DNA of 64,000 nucleotides, taken from NCBI RefSeq assembly GCF_002975275.1, contig NZ_PCOQ01000004.1, positions 124,001-188,000 on the forward strand, in the 5' to 3' direction. The notes under the pieces were generated by a model that ran no database searches, was not told where the DNA came from, and was given only the letters and a program-made list of their open reading frames with translations. Positions 17,428 to 25,191 of the stretch are shown here, piece by piece; positions within the stretch are counted from its first letter, which is position 1, and the number at the start of each line of letters is the position of its first letter. The position numbers and the translations under genes were made by a program. This DNA is from Achromobacter sp. MYb9 (lineage in GTDB: Bacteria; Pseudomonadota; Gammaproteobacteria; Burkholderiales; Burkholderiaceae_B).

Positions 17428-18015
17428 TCAGCCGGCGTGGTCCTGCCAGTCCAGCTGCCATGCGCCGGACAGCACGTTTTGCATCCACAACACGCAGGTC
17501 AGCGTCTTGGCGTCAGTGACTTCACCTTTGCTGCAGGCTGCCAGCAATTCGGCCGGATCCGCGCTGATCACGTCCAGGAACTCGTCCTGATCCAGTTGGC
17601 GCGGACCCGGGCGCAAACCGCGCGCGAAGAAAATGTGGATGATCTCGGTGGAATAGGCGATAGCCAGATGCAAGGCGCCCGCATGCGCCCACTGGTCGGC
17701 GGTATAGCCCGTTTCTTCCAGCAGTTCGCGCTTGCCGCAGACCAGGGGATCTTCGCCCGGGTCCAGCTTGCCGGCCGGAAATTCGGTCATGACGCGCCCG
17801 ATCGGATAGCGGAACTGGCGTTCAAGCAAGACCCGGCCGTCGTCCAGCAAGGGAATCACCACCACCGCGCCGGGATGCACGACGTATTCGCGCGTAGCCG
17901 TATTGCCGTTGGGCAAGCTGACGGTGTCCCGGCGAATCTTCAGGAAGCTGCCTTCATAAGGCGCTTCGCTGGTCACCAGTGTTTCAACAAGATGGGTATC
18001 GGTCGGGCGGGTCAT
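17428..18015 (-). CDS. Nudix hydrolase, ADP-ribose pyrophosphatase type
   Basis: A 195-residue enzyme with an exact Nudix box (G-x5-E-x7-REU-x-EE-x-GU) starting at GKLDPGED and ending LLEETGY. The upstream EFPAG and N-terminal REYVVHPGAVVVIPLL match the ADP-ribose/sugar-nucleotide branch (NudF-like). It would hydrolyse ADP-ribose to AMP and ribose 5-phosphate. The start at 18015 is preferred because the frame above it lacks family similarity. Confidence 0.9.
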   Translation of the reverse strand: MTRPTDTHLVETLVTSEAPYEGSFLKIRRDTVSLPNGNTATREYVVHPGAVVVIPLLDDGRVLLERQFRYPIGRVMTEFPAGKLDPGEDPLVCGKRELLEETGYTADQWAHAGALHLAIAYSTEIIHIFFARGLRPGPRQLDQDEFLDVISADPAELLAACSKGEVTDAKTLTCVLWMQNVLSGAWQLDWQDHAG

Positions 18016-18131
18016 GAGCGCGCGTAGGAGTCTGGGGGTCTTGGAACAGGCGGGCGCCGCAGCGCCTTCGGCAAGCAATGCAGCTTACCATCGCCGCCCG
18101 GGCGGCTGGCGTCACGCCCCACCGCCCCCGG

Positions 18132-19385
18132 TCAGTCGAACTTGCGGCGGGCGTCCAGCGCCAGGCCAGCGCCAATGCTGCCGAACAGGTCGCCTTCGAC
18201 GCTACGCGCGCCCGGCACCAGCGCCGACACGGTTTCGCGCAGGCGCGGCACGCGGCTGGAACCGCCGGTGAAGAAGACCGTATCCACATCGGCCGTGCTT
18301 ACGCCGGCGTCGCGCAATAGCGCGCCAACCGTCGTTTCGACCTTTTCAATCAAACGTCCCACGCAGGCGTCGAACGACGGGCGCGTTACGTCCACCCCCA
18401 GTTCGGGCGCGATGCGCGAGAGGTCGATGCGGGCCGACGGCGCTTCGGACAGCGCGATCTTGGCCTCTTCCACCTGCACCGCCACCCAGTGGCCCGCGCG
18501 TTGCTTGACCAGGTTCAACAGCAGGTCGATCTTATCGCGGTCGCCGGCCTCGGCGCGAATGTAGGCGAAATGTTCCGCTGCCTTGCGCGTATAGGCCTGG
18601 TTGATGGTGTGCCAGCAGGCCAGGTTGCCATACTGCGTGGAAGGCACGTCCTTGCCGCTGCGCAACTGGCTGCCCAATCCCAGCAGGGGCATGACGTGTG
18701 CCAGGCTCAGTTGCTTGTCGAAATCCACGCCGCCGATATGCACGCCGCCATATGCCAGGATGTCGTCGCGGCGGTCGGCCTTGCCGGCGCGGTCGGGACC
18801 CAGCCGGATCAGCGAGAAGTCGGACGTGCCGCCGCCGATGTCGATGACCAGCACCAGCTCTTCGCGGTCGATCTGCGATTCGTAGTCGAATGCGGCGGCC
18901 AGCGGCTCGAACTGGAACTCGATATCGGTGAACCCGACGCTGCGCGCGATTTCGCCCAAGGTGTCCTGGGCGGTCTGGTCGGCCGCGGCGTTATCGTCCA
19001 CGAAGAAGACGGGCCGCCCCAGCACGGCACGCGTGAAGTCACGGCCCGCGGCCGTTTCGGCGCGACGCTTCAATTCGGCGATGAAACGCGTCAGCAGCAC
19101 GCGGAACGGGATGGAACGCCCCTGCACTTCCGTCGACCCATCGATCAGCGAACTGCCCAACAGGCTTTTCATCGAACGCATCAAGCGCCCGTCGTAGCCC
19201 GCCAGGTAGTCGGAAATGGCGGCGCGGCCATAGCTGACCTCGGCGTCTTCGTCATGGAAAAAAATGGCCGACGGCAAGGTGGTCTTGCCGTCTTCCAGGG
19301 CGAGGAGCGCGCGTTGGTCGGGGCGGCTCCAGCCTACGGTGGAGTTGGACGTACCGAAGTCGACGCCGCATGCAGAGGAAATCAT
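18132..19385 (-). CDS. Hsp70-family ATPase (YegD-like)
   Basis: A 417-residue protein that holds only the actin-like ATPase half of Hsp70. Phosphate-binding motifs are GVDFGTSNSTV at the N-terminus and VIDIGGGTSDFSL in the middle, with FTGGSSRVP near the end. The peptide-binding domain and lid of DnaK are absent, as in E. coli YegD (about 450 residues). Its client or partner is unknown. It is monocistronic, with a 116-nt gap to the Nudix gene. Confidence 0.9.
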   Translation of the reverse strand: MISSACGVDFGTSNSTVGWSRPDQRALLALEDGKTTLPSAIFFHDEDAEVSYGRAAISDYLAGYDGRLMRSMKSLLGSSLIDGSTEVQGRSIPFRVLLTRFIAELKRRAETAAGRDFTRAVLGRPVFFVDDNAAADQTAQDTLGEIARSVGFTDIEFQFEPLAAAFDYESQIDREELVLVIDIGGGTSDFSLIRLGPDRAGKADRRDDILAYGGVHIGGVDFDKQLSLAHVMPLLGLGSQLRSGKDVPSTQYGNLACWHTINQAYTRKAAEHFAYIRAEAGDRDKIDLLLNLVKQRAGHWVAVQVEEAKIALSEAPSARIDLSRIAPELGVDVTRPSFDACVGRLIEKVETTVGALLRDAGVSTADVDTVFFTGGSSRVPRLRETVSALVPGARSVEGDLFGSIGAGLALDARRKFD

Positions 19386-19486
19386 GGAGAATTCTGGGGC
19401 TTATAGCAAAACGGCGGACAAGTGTACTCGCTTCGCGGCCAGTAGGCTGCTGTCGTCCCTGCCTGCCCTTTCCCCACGCGACGCCC

Positions 19487-19816
19487 TTACTGCTGCCGGC
19501 GCTGTTCCAGCTCTTTCAGGCATTGCGCCACGCCGGCCTGCATCTGCGCGTTCGACACCGCGGCGCGGTCCGAGACCTCGCGGCAACGGACATACTGGGC
19601 CTGGCTTTCCGGGGAATCCCGGATGACCGCGGGCGCATCGCCCGGCGCCGGCGTGACCGTCATGCGCAACGTGGAAGGCGGCGACTGGCTGCCGTCCTTG
19701 GACGGCAAGCTGGGATATTGGTATTCCCGCGTGGCCTGCACGGCGTCCTGCGCCTGCGCGGCGCCGGCCGCGCACAACGCGGCGAACAGGAACGCGGAAA
19801 GGGTGTGTTTTTTCAT
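19487..19816 (-). CDS. small exported protein, unknown
   Basis: I do not recognise this 109-residue protein. It has a clean signal peptide (MKKHTLSAFLFAALCAAGAAQA, cleavage near residue 23). The mature part is polar and holds two cysteines (in VRCRE and VAQCLKEL) that could form one disulfide. The start at 19816 has AGAGAGG upstream and begins the signal peptide, so the longer frame above it is rejected. Confidence 0.75.
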   Translation of the reverse strand: MKKHTLSAFLFAALCAAGAAQAQDAVQATREYQYPSLPSKDGSQSPPSTLRMTVTPAPGDAPAVIRDSPESQAQYVRCREVSDRAAVSNAQMQAGVAQCLKELEQRRQQ

Positions 19817-19971
19817 GGAGGCCTCTCTTCGATAAGCAATCGCCCTGGCCTGCAACGACGGCGGCACGCCCCGGGCGAATCGCCTTATCGTAGCGTCCCC
19901 CGCCAGCGGGGGACGTGCCAAGACGCTACAACGGCAAGCAGAGTTGTTTCCCGCCGTTTCGCGCGCCGGCG

Positions 19972-20205
19972 CTATGCCTTGGGCGCGGCGGGCCGGGATT
20001 TGCGCAGCGGCGCCAGCAACGACGACAGGCCGTTGTGGTCCAGTTCATGCATCAAGGCCAGCAAGCGCCCCAGTTCGCCGGGGGGAAAGCCCTCGCGCGC
20101 GAACCAGGCCAGGTACGGCCCCGGCAGATCGGCGATCAAACGCCCCTTGTACTTGCCGAAGGGCATCTCACGGGTGACCAAAAGTTGGAGGAGTTCAGGA
20201 TCCAT
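19972..20205 (-). CDS. DUF3820 small protein
   Basis: A 77-residue protein matching the short DUF3820 family, sometimes described as a putative quorum-sensing-regulated virulence factor; function is unproven. The signature MPFGKYKGRLIADLPGPYL lies at about 14-32. It ends in a basic tail. It lies 18 nt after the stop of the cysteine hydrolase gene on the same strand, so they are probably co-transcribed. Confidence 0.85.
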   Translation of the reverse strand: MDPELLQLLVTREMPFGKYKGRLIADLPGPYLAWFAREGFPPGELGRLLALMHELDHNGLSSLLAPLRKSRPAAPKA

Positions 20206-20223
20206 CGTTTGGAAAGCGCCGCC

Positions 20224-20775
20224 TTAGCGAGGCGCCGTCGGCGGAAAGACGATGTCGGCGGCGGGCACGGCTGCGATCTTGACGCCGAAGCTGGCTATCG
20301 CGGACAGCGTGGCGTTGTGGTGCGCGCGGATCTGCGCGCCCGTCGCGTGCGGTTTGTCCTGCGTGGTGTGGGCATCGGCGGCCAGCGTGACAGGCAGCCC
20401 CAAGCCCGCCGCGCGGCGCACGGTGGTGTCCACGCAGAATTCGGTGGCGTACCCGCACACGACAAGCTCCGTCACGCCGGCATCGGCCAGCGTCTGGCCC
20501 AGGATCGTGCCGTGAAAAGAGTCGGGCGTCGTCTTGCGCACGCGGACGTCTTCGAGCAATGGCGTCAGACGCGTATCAAGCTCCCAGGCGGGCTGGCCGG
20601 GCATGAACGGGCTACCGGCGCTTTCGTGCTGCACATAGATGACCGGCACGCCGGCGGCGCGCGCGCGGTCGGTCAGGTCATTGATGCGGCCCAGCACCGC
20701 GTCGGCGTCGGCGGGCGGCGACGACGTCTCAAACAAGGCGCGTTGCACGTCGATCACTATCAAAGCGGCTGTCAT
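20224..20775 (-). CDS. isochorismatase-like cysteine hydrolase
   Basis: A 183-residue enzyme of the isochorismatase/nicotinamidase fold. The triad is Asp9 (VIDVQ), Lys81 (VRKTTPDSF) and Cys114 (ATEFCVDTT). A cis-peptide segment CGYATEFC precedes the nucleophile. Members hydrolyse amides or related C-N bonds; the active Cys rules out a true isochorismatase but not a nicotinamidase-like role. The metal-binding Asp/His set of nicotinamidase is not obvious. Confidence 0.88.
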   Translation of the reverse strand: MTAALIVIDVQRALFETSSPPADADAVLGRINDLTDRARAAGVPVIYVQHESAGSPFMPGQPAWELDTRLTPLLEDVRVRKTTPDSFHGTILGQTLADAGVTELVVCGYATEFCVDTTVRRAAGLGLPVTLAADAHTTQDKPHATGAQIRAHHNATLSAIASFGVKIAAVPAADIVFPPTAPR

Positions 20776-20823
20776 GGCTATCCAGGTTCTTGGGGTGCGA
20801 AGCAGTCTACCTTACCGTGCGCG

Positions 20824-21528
20824 TCAGAATTCCAGCCGCCCCTGCAATTCGCCGAACGGCACCATCACCTGTCGACGATACGCGGGTCGTGCCTGCAACC
20901 GTTCGTACCAGGCGCGCACGTGCGGCAACGGAGCATGCGGGATGTCCAGCTCGTAATAGCGGTACAAGGCCGTGGCTGCCGGCACATCGGCCAAGCCCAG
21001 CGCCTGCCCGCTCAGGTAAGGCTGATCGGCCAGGGCGTCATCCAGCTGGCGCAGGCAGGCATGGGTGGCGTCGAGGCAGCGCGCGATGGCGGCCGCGTCG
21101 CGTTGCGCCTCGGGCGTGCGGTAGTAGCCCCAAAATACGCCGACCAGAAATGCGGGCTGCAACGCCGTTTGCGCCCAGTCCATCCAGCCGTCGGCGCGGG
21201 CACGCGCCGCCGCCTGCTCCGGCCAGAACGCGGCGCCGCCATGGCGCGCCGCCAGATAGCGCAGGATCGCGTGCGACTCCCAGACCGTTGCGTCATCGTC
21301 GCGCAGCACCGGCACCTTGCCGTGCGGATTCATGCGCAGGAATTCCGGCGAATCCAACAGGCCGAACTGCCCGCCCGCGGGCACGTGCTCGTAGTCGAGG
21401 CCCAATTCGTCCGCCAGCCACAGCACCTTTTGCACATTGAACGAACTGCGCCGCCCCCAGATTGTGGTCTTGCCCGCAGCGGCGTTCGCCGTGGTGGTGT
21501 CGTGGTGTTCGCCTTTCGCTTTCGTCAT
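20824..21528 (-). CDS. glutathione S-transferase
   Basis: A 234-residue cytosolic GST. The thioredoxin-like domain contains IWGRRSSFNVQKVLW and the glutathione-binding PHGKVPVLRDDDATVWESHAIL; an all-helical domain with LGLADVPAAT follows. The start at 21528 (MTKAKG) leaves a polar 20-residue leader before the first strand. The substrate of this subgroup is unknown. It is divergent from the NlpE-like gene. Confidence 0.9.
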   Translation of the reverse strand: MTKAKGEHHDTTTANAAAGKTTIWGRRSSFNVQKVLWLADELGLDYEHVPAGGQFGLLDSPEFLRMNPHGKVPVLRDDDATVWESHAILRYLAARHGGAAFWPEQAAARARADGWMDWAQTALQPAFLVGVFWGYYRTPEAQRDAAAIARCLDATHACLRQLDDALADQPYLSGQALGLADVPAATALYRYYELDIPHAPLPHVRAWYERLQARPAYRRQVMVPFGELQGRLEF

Positions 21529-21667
21529 GATGGCTTGGGTGTGTGCGCCGTTCCGGCAGGAGAAGGCATCAAGCGTAGCGCACATTTTCCCAGGGCTTTA
21601 CATCCCGTTTCAGCATGCCCGGGGTACTGTCCGTATCGTGAACCCGTTTTCCCAACAGGAGCTCGCC

Positions 21668-22093
21668 ATGATGAAATCCACTCTGACCTGCACCCTGAGC
21701 CTTGCCCTGCTTGCCGGCTGCGCCCCTTTCCACGCCAACGACGCCCGCGACACGCCGGCCGATGGTCATACCGCGCGCAATGCGCTGGATTGGCCCGGCA
21801 GCTACCAAGGCACCCTGCCCTGCGCCGACTGCCCGGGCATCAAGACCCGGTTGACGCTGCAAAAGGGCGACCGCTACGAACGCCAGACCCAATACCTGGA
21901 CCGCGAACCGCAGCCCGAAATCGTCACGGGCACCTTTAGTTGGGAATCCGACGGCAGCACCATCCGGCTGGACGCGTCCGGCGACAGCCAGCGCTATTTC
22001 GTCGGCGAAAATCAGGTGACCATGCTGTACCGCGACGGCACGCGCCCGACCGGCCCGCTGGCGCCGCACTATGTGCTGCGGCGCGCGCAGTAA
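21668..22093 (+). CDS. NlpE-like outer-membrane lipoprotein
   Basis: A 141-residue lipoprotein with a lipobox LLAGC (acylated Cys18). The body matches the NlpE N-terminal domain: GSYQGTLPCADCPGIKTRL with its CxxC, then a beta-rich segment ending in HYVLRRA. E. coli NlpE (236 residues) has a second OB-fold domain that is missing here. NlpE senses surface contact and copper and activates Cpx in E. coli; no Cpx genes are adjacent. AGGAG precedes the ATG. Confidence 0.85.
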   Translation: MMKSTLTCTLSLALLAGCAPFHANDARDTPADGHTARNALDWPGSYQGTLPCADCPGIKTRLTLQKGDRYERQTQYLDREPQPEIVTGTFSWESDGSTIRLDASGDSQRYFVGENQVTMLYRDGTRPTGPLAPHYVLRRAQ

Positions 22094-22188
22094 AGCTTCG
22101 CGCCTCGGGCATCGCCCAAGCCCGGATCTTCCGGCTATTCTTCTGGAATCGCCAGCGCCCGGCGGCGCGGCCCCACCCCAAGGAAGCC

Positions 22189-22926
22189 ATGAAGACCGAT
22201 CACGAGCTGCTCTCCGCCTTCGCCCCCACCGGGGCGCTGCGCGCGTCCATCAATCTGGGCAACCCCATCCTGGCCAACACCGACGCGGCCACCGGACTGC
22301 CCGGCGGGGTATCGGTGGACCTGGCCACGGAGCTGGCGCGGCGGCTGGACGTGAAACTGGAGCTGGTGGTGTTCAAGTCCGCCGGTGAATCCGTCAACGC
22401 GGTGGCCGCCGAACAGGCGGACGTGGGCTTCTTTGCCATCGATCCACTGCGTGGCGAACAGATCGCGTTCACCGCGCCCTACGTCGTGATCGAGGGCGCC
22501 TACCTGGTGCGCCAGGATTCCCCCATCACTGCGATGGACCAGGTTGACAGCAAGGGCCAGCGCGTCGTGGTCGGCAGGGGCAGCGCCTATGACCTGTATC
22601 TAACGCGCGAGCTGAAGCAGGCCGAGATTTTCCGTGCCCCCACATCGCCCGCCGTCGTGGATACGTTCCTGAAAGAGAACATGGAAGTGGCCGCCGGCGT
22701 GAAGCAACAGTTGGAAGGCGACGCGCAGCGCTTGGGCGGACTGCGCCTGCTGGACGGTCACTTCATGCTGATTCGCCAGGCGATGGGCGTGCCCAAGAGC
22801 CGTGGCGACAAGGCCAGCGCCTATCTGGCCGCCTTCGTCGAAGCCATGAAGAAGTCGGGCTTTGTCGCCGACGCCCTGGCTCGGCACAAGATCCAGGGCG
22901 CCGCCGTCGCCCCGCTGGAGGCTTGA
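22189..22926 (+). CDS. solute-binding-protein-like (SBP_bac_3) protein without signal peptide
   Basis: A 245-residue protein with the fold of polar amino-acid ABC receptors: LRASINLGNPIL, VSVDLATELARRL, ADVGFFAIDPLRGEQIAFTAPYVVIEGAYLV and a second lobe. The start at 22189 has AAGGAAG upstream and goes straight into the receptor fold. The open frame above it gives no signal peptide either, so the protein is probably cytoplasmic. No permease or ATPase is adjacent. It may be a ligand sensor or sequestering protein, which is an inference. Confidence 0.8.
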   Translation: MKTDHELLSAFAPTGALRASINLGNPILANTDAATGLPGGVSVDLATELARRLDVKLELVVFKSAGESVNAVAAEQADVGFFAIDPLRGEQIAFTAPYVVIEGAYLVRQDSPITAMDQVDSKGQRVVVGRGSAYDLYLTRELKQAEIFRAPTSPAVVDTFLKENMEVAAGVKQQLEGDAQRLGGLRLLDGHFMLIRQAMGVPKSRGDKASAYLAAFVEAMKKSGFVADALARHKIQGAAVAPLEA

Positions 22927-22970
22927 CGCCGGCGCGTCGGCAAAAGGCAACGGCCCGATCCCCCAATGAA

Positions 22971-22995
22971 AACGGGCCGGAAAATCCGGCCCGTT
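22971..22995. terminator. hairpin terminator between convergent genes
   Basis: The arms AACGGGCCGGA (22971-22981) and TCCGGCCCGTT (22985-22995) form an 11-bp stem with a 3-base loop. On the minus strand the stem runs straight into a short T-run (CGTTTTC), so it likely ends the formamidase/FmdB transcript. It may also stop the rightward gene. Confidence 0.75.
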
Positions 22996-23013
22996 GCCTG
23001 GGTTTCCCCCTGT

Positions 23014-23346
23014 TTAGTGGCTGATCATCCAGGGCCGTGCGCCTGCGAATGATTTGGCCCCGTCCGGGGTGGTGCGCGTCTTGCCGGACGCGCGCCCGCC
23101 GGAACAACACCCGCAATTCATGCCGTGCCCCGAACGCGAACTGCGCGGCTCGTTCGCGCTGCGCTCATTGACGGCACGCGCGCGGTTCACGGTGGAGGAC
23201 AGCGCCGAAATCGCGGGCGCCCCGCCGATGATGCGGCCAGACGCCGCGCCGCATTGCGGGCAGTCCGCCGGTTCGCGCCATTGCGCCAGCGGCCGCAAGG
23301 CGGCGAATTCGCCGCAATCGCCGCAGGCATAGTCATACATGGGCAT
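23014..23346 (-). CDS. fmdB: FmdB-family zinc-ribbon protein
   Basis: A 110-residue protein. The N-terminal zinc ribbon has two CxxC knuckles (CGDCG near residue 8 and CPQCG near 31). A polar, probably disordered tail with CGCCSGG follows. FmdB proteins travel with formamidase genes and are proposed to regulate or assist them. It lies 9 nt after the formamidase stop on the same strand, which supports that pairing. Confidence 0.9.
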   Translation of the reverse strand: MPMYDYACGDCGEFAALRPLAQWREPADCPQCGAASGRIIGGAPAISALSSTVNRARAVNERSANEPRSSRSGHGMNCGCCSGGRASGKTRTTPDGAKSFAGARPWMISH

Positions 23347-23355
23347 CGTCGTCTC

Positions 23356-24585
23356 CTAGCGGTCGCGCGACAGCGGCATGTCCACGCCGCCCTTGATGTG
23401 CTTGATGGGGCCGGACGCCGAAGGCTGGATATCGAAATCGAAGATTTCGGTTGGCAGCCAGAGCGTGGCGCAGGAATTGGGAATATCCACCACGCCGCTG
23501 ATATGCCCCTGCACCGGCGCGCAACCCAGCAGCGAATAGGCCTGCGCGCCCGAATAGCCGAACTTCTTCAGATACTCGATGGCGTTCAGGCAAGCCTGGC
23601 GGTACGCCACGTTCACGTCCAGATAATGCTGCTTGCCCGTCTCGTCCACCGAAATGCCCTCGAAGATCAGGTAGTCCTTGTAGGCAGGCGTAATGGGGCT
23701 GGGCTTGAAGATGGGGTTCTTGATGGCGTACTTCTCCATGCCGCCCTTGATCAGCGTCACGCGCATATGCACCCAGCCCGCCATTTCAATGGCGCCGCAG
23801 AAGGTGATCTCGCCATCGCCTTGCGAAAAGTGCAGGTCGCCCACGGAAAGACCGCCGCCCTTTACGTAGACCGGAAAGAAGACCCGCGCGCCGCGCGACA
23901 AATCCTTGATGTCGCAGTTGCCGCCGTGTTCGCGCGGCGGCACGGTGCGTGCGCCTTCGCCTGCGGCCTTATCGCGTTCGGCGCCTTGCAGCGCGCCCAT
24001 GTGCGCCGTCTTGGGCGCCGGTGGATTCGCCAGCGGCGGCACGCGGTTGGGGTTAGTGTCGATCAGCGCCTGCTCGCGTCGGTTCCACGTGTCCAGCAAT
24101 TTCTTGTCGGGCAGGCAGCCGATCAGGCCGGGGTGGATCAGGCCCGCGAAATTCACGCCCGGAATATGGCGCGACGAGGTGAACATGCCATGGAAATCCC
24201 AGATGGATTTCTGGGCATGCGGAAAGTGTTCAGTAAGGAAACCGCCACCGTTGTTGCGGCTGAAGAAGCCGTTGAACCCCCACAGGCTATCGGGCTTGGC
24301 GCCGATGTCCAGCAAATCCACGACAAGCAGGTCGCCGGGCTCGGCGCCTTCGACGCCCACCGGGCCAGACAAGAAGTGCACCGTGGACAGGTCCACGTCG
24401 CGCACATCATCGGCGCTGTCGTCGTTCTTGATCGCGCCGCCGGTCCAGTCATAGGTTTCCAGCACAAAATCGTCGCCGGGCTTGACCCACACCGCCATCG
24501 GGATGTCGGGATGCCATCGGTTATGGATCTGCTTATTCTCGTACGGGGACTGGTCCAGATCGACTTTGATGAGCGTATTCGCCAT
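23356..24585 (-). CDS. fmdA: formamidase (acetamidase/formamidase family)
   Basis: A 409-residue enzyme that hydrolyses formamide, or short amides, to formate and ammonia. Family landmarks are IPMAVWVKPGDDFVLET, HFLSGPVGVEGAEPGD, HPGLIGCLPD, PPREHGGNCDIKDLSRG and DLHFSQGDGEITFCGAIEMAG. Length matches FmdA. The ATG at 24585 has GGAG about 10 nt upstream. The pair fmdA-fmdB probably supplies nitrogen from amides. Confidence 0.95.
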   Translation of the reverse strand: MANTLIKVDLDQSPYENKQIHNRWHPDIPMAVWVKPGDDFVLETYDWTGGAIKNDDSADDVRDVDLSTVHFLSGPVGVEGAEPGDLLVVDLLDIGAKPDSLWGFNGFFSRNNGGGFLTEHFPHAQKSIWDFHGMFTSSRHIPGVNFAGLIHPGLIGCLPDKKLLDTWNRREQALIDTNPNRVPPLANPPAPKTAHMGALQGAERDKAAGEGARTVPPREHGGNCDIKDLSRGARVFFPVYVKGGGLSVGDLHFSQGDGEITFCGAIEMAGWVHMRVTLIKGGMEKYAIKNPIFKPSPITPAYKDYLIFEGISVDETGKQHYLDVNVAYRQACLNAIEYLKKFGYSGAQAYSLLGCAPVQGHISGVVDIPNSCATLWLPTEIFDFDIQPSASGPIKHIKGGVDMPLSRDR

Positions 24586-24822
24586 TCTCTTTCATCTCCA
24601 ACAAACGTGTTGATAAAACAGAACCTCAGCCGGATGTGCGTCCAATTCCCTTGCCGGATTGGATCTTCGGAATCGTTGACCTGTTAGCGATGGTAGACGT
24701 CTTCAGGCGATTTGCCATACTGGTTTTCCATGCAGTGGCGGCACCCGCGCCGCAACATCGGAAGGGGGTTTCGCAGCAGTTATGATGCGGAGCATCTTCA
24801 GCGCAATACCAAGGTTCACCGT

Positions 24823-25191
24823 ATGGCAGCATTGCACCGCCGGCCCCTGGCCGCCTTCCTGATCATCGCCGCCTGCGCGGGCGCGTCCGTGCACGCCGCC
24901 GACGATTGCGTAGCCCGGATCGACGCCGGGCTGGCCAGCGTCGACCGCGCGCAGGACGTGCAACGCACGCGCGAAGCGTCCAACGACCTGCAACTGAATC
25001 GCGACCTGTGCCAAGGCCGCCTGGACTTGCTGGATGCGCGCTTTGCGCTCAGCGACGACTTCGAGGCCTGCCGCCGGCAAGGCGCGGCCTTCTCGGATCA
25101 GGTCATCAAGACACTCACCCGCGCATCGGACGACCTTGCCGACATGAAGGCCGCCTGGATCCGGACCTGCGGCCCGCAGATGAAAGACTGA
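24823..25191 (+). CDS. small exported protein, unknown
   Basis: A 122-residue protein that I do not recognise. A signal peptide (RRPLAAFLIIAACAGASVHA) ends near residue 25. The mature part is helical with five cysteines, two of them close together in the second half, consistent with periplasmic disulfides. The start at 24823 has AAGG upstream and begins the signal peptide. Its TGA directly abuts the stop codon of the convergent aminotransferase gene. Confidence 0.75.
   Translation: MAALHRRPLAAFLIIAACAGASVHAADDCVARIDAGLASVDRAQDVQRTREASNDLQLNRDLCQGRLDLLDARFALSDDFEACRRQGAAFSDQVIKTLTRASDDLADMKAAWIRTCGPQMKD

Noticed and set aside
19915-21939. A 674-codon rightward open frame over the DUF3820, cysteine hydrolase and GST genes
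   Set aside because: It is antisense to three genes with clear catalytic motifs and has no ribosome site or domain.
24720-24760. Sigma-54 promoter near the formamidase gene
   Set aside because: A GG-N10-GC spacing can be found near 24735, but it faces away from the formamidase gene and lacks the rest of the consensus.
24712-24822. Longer N-terminus for the exported small protein at 24823
   Set aside because: The extra 37 residues would bury the signal peptide, and the ATG at 24823 has its own ribosome site.
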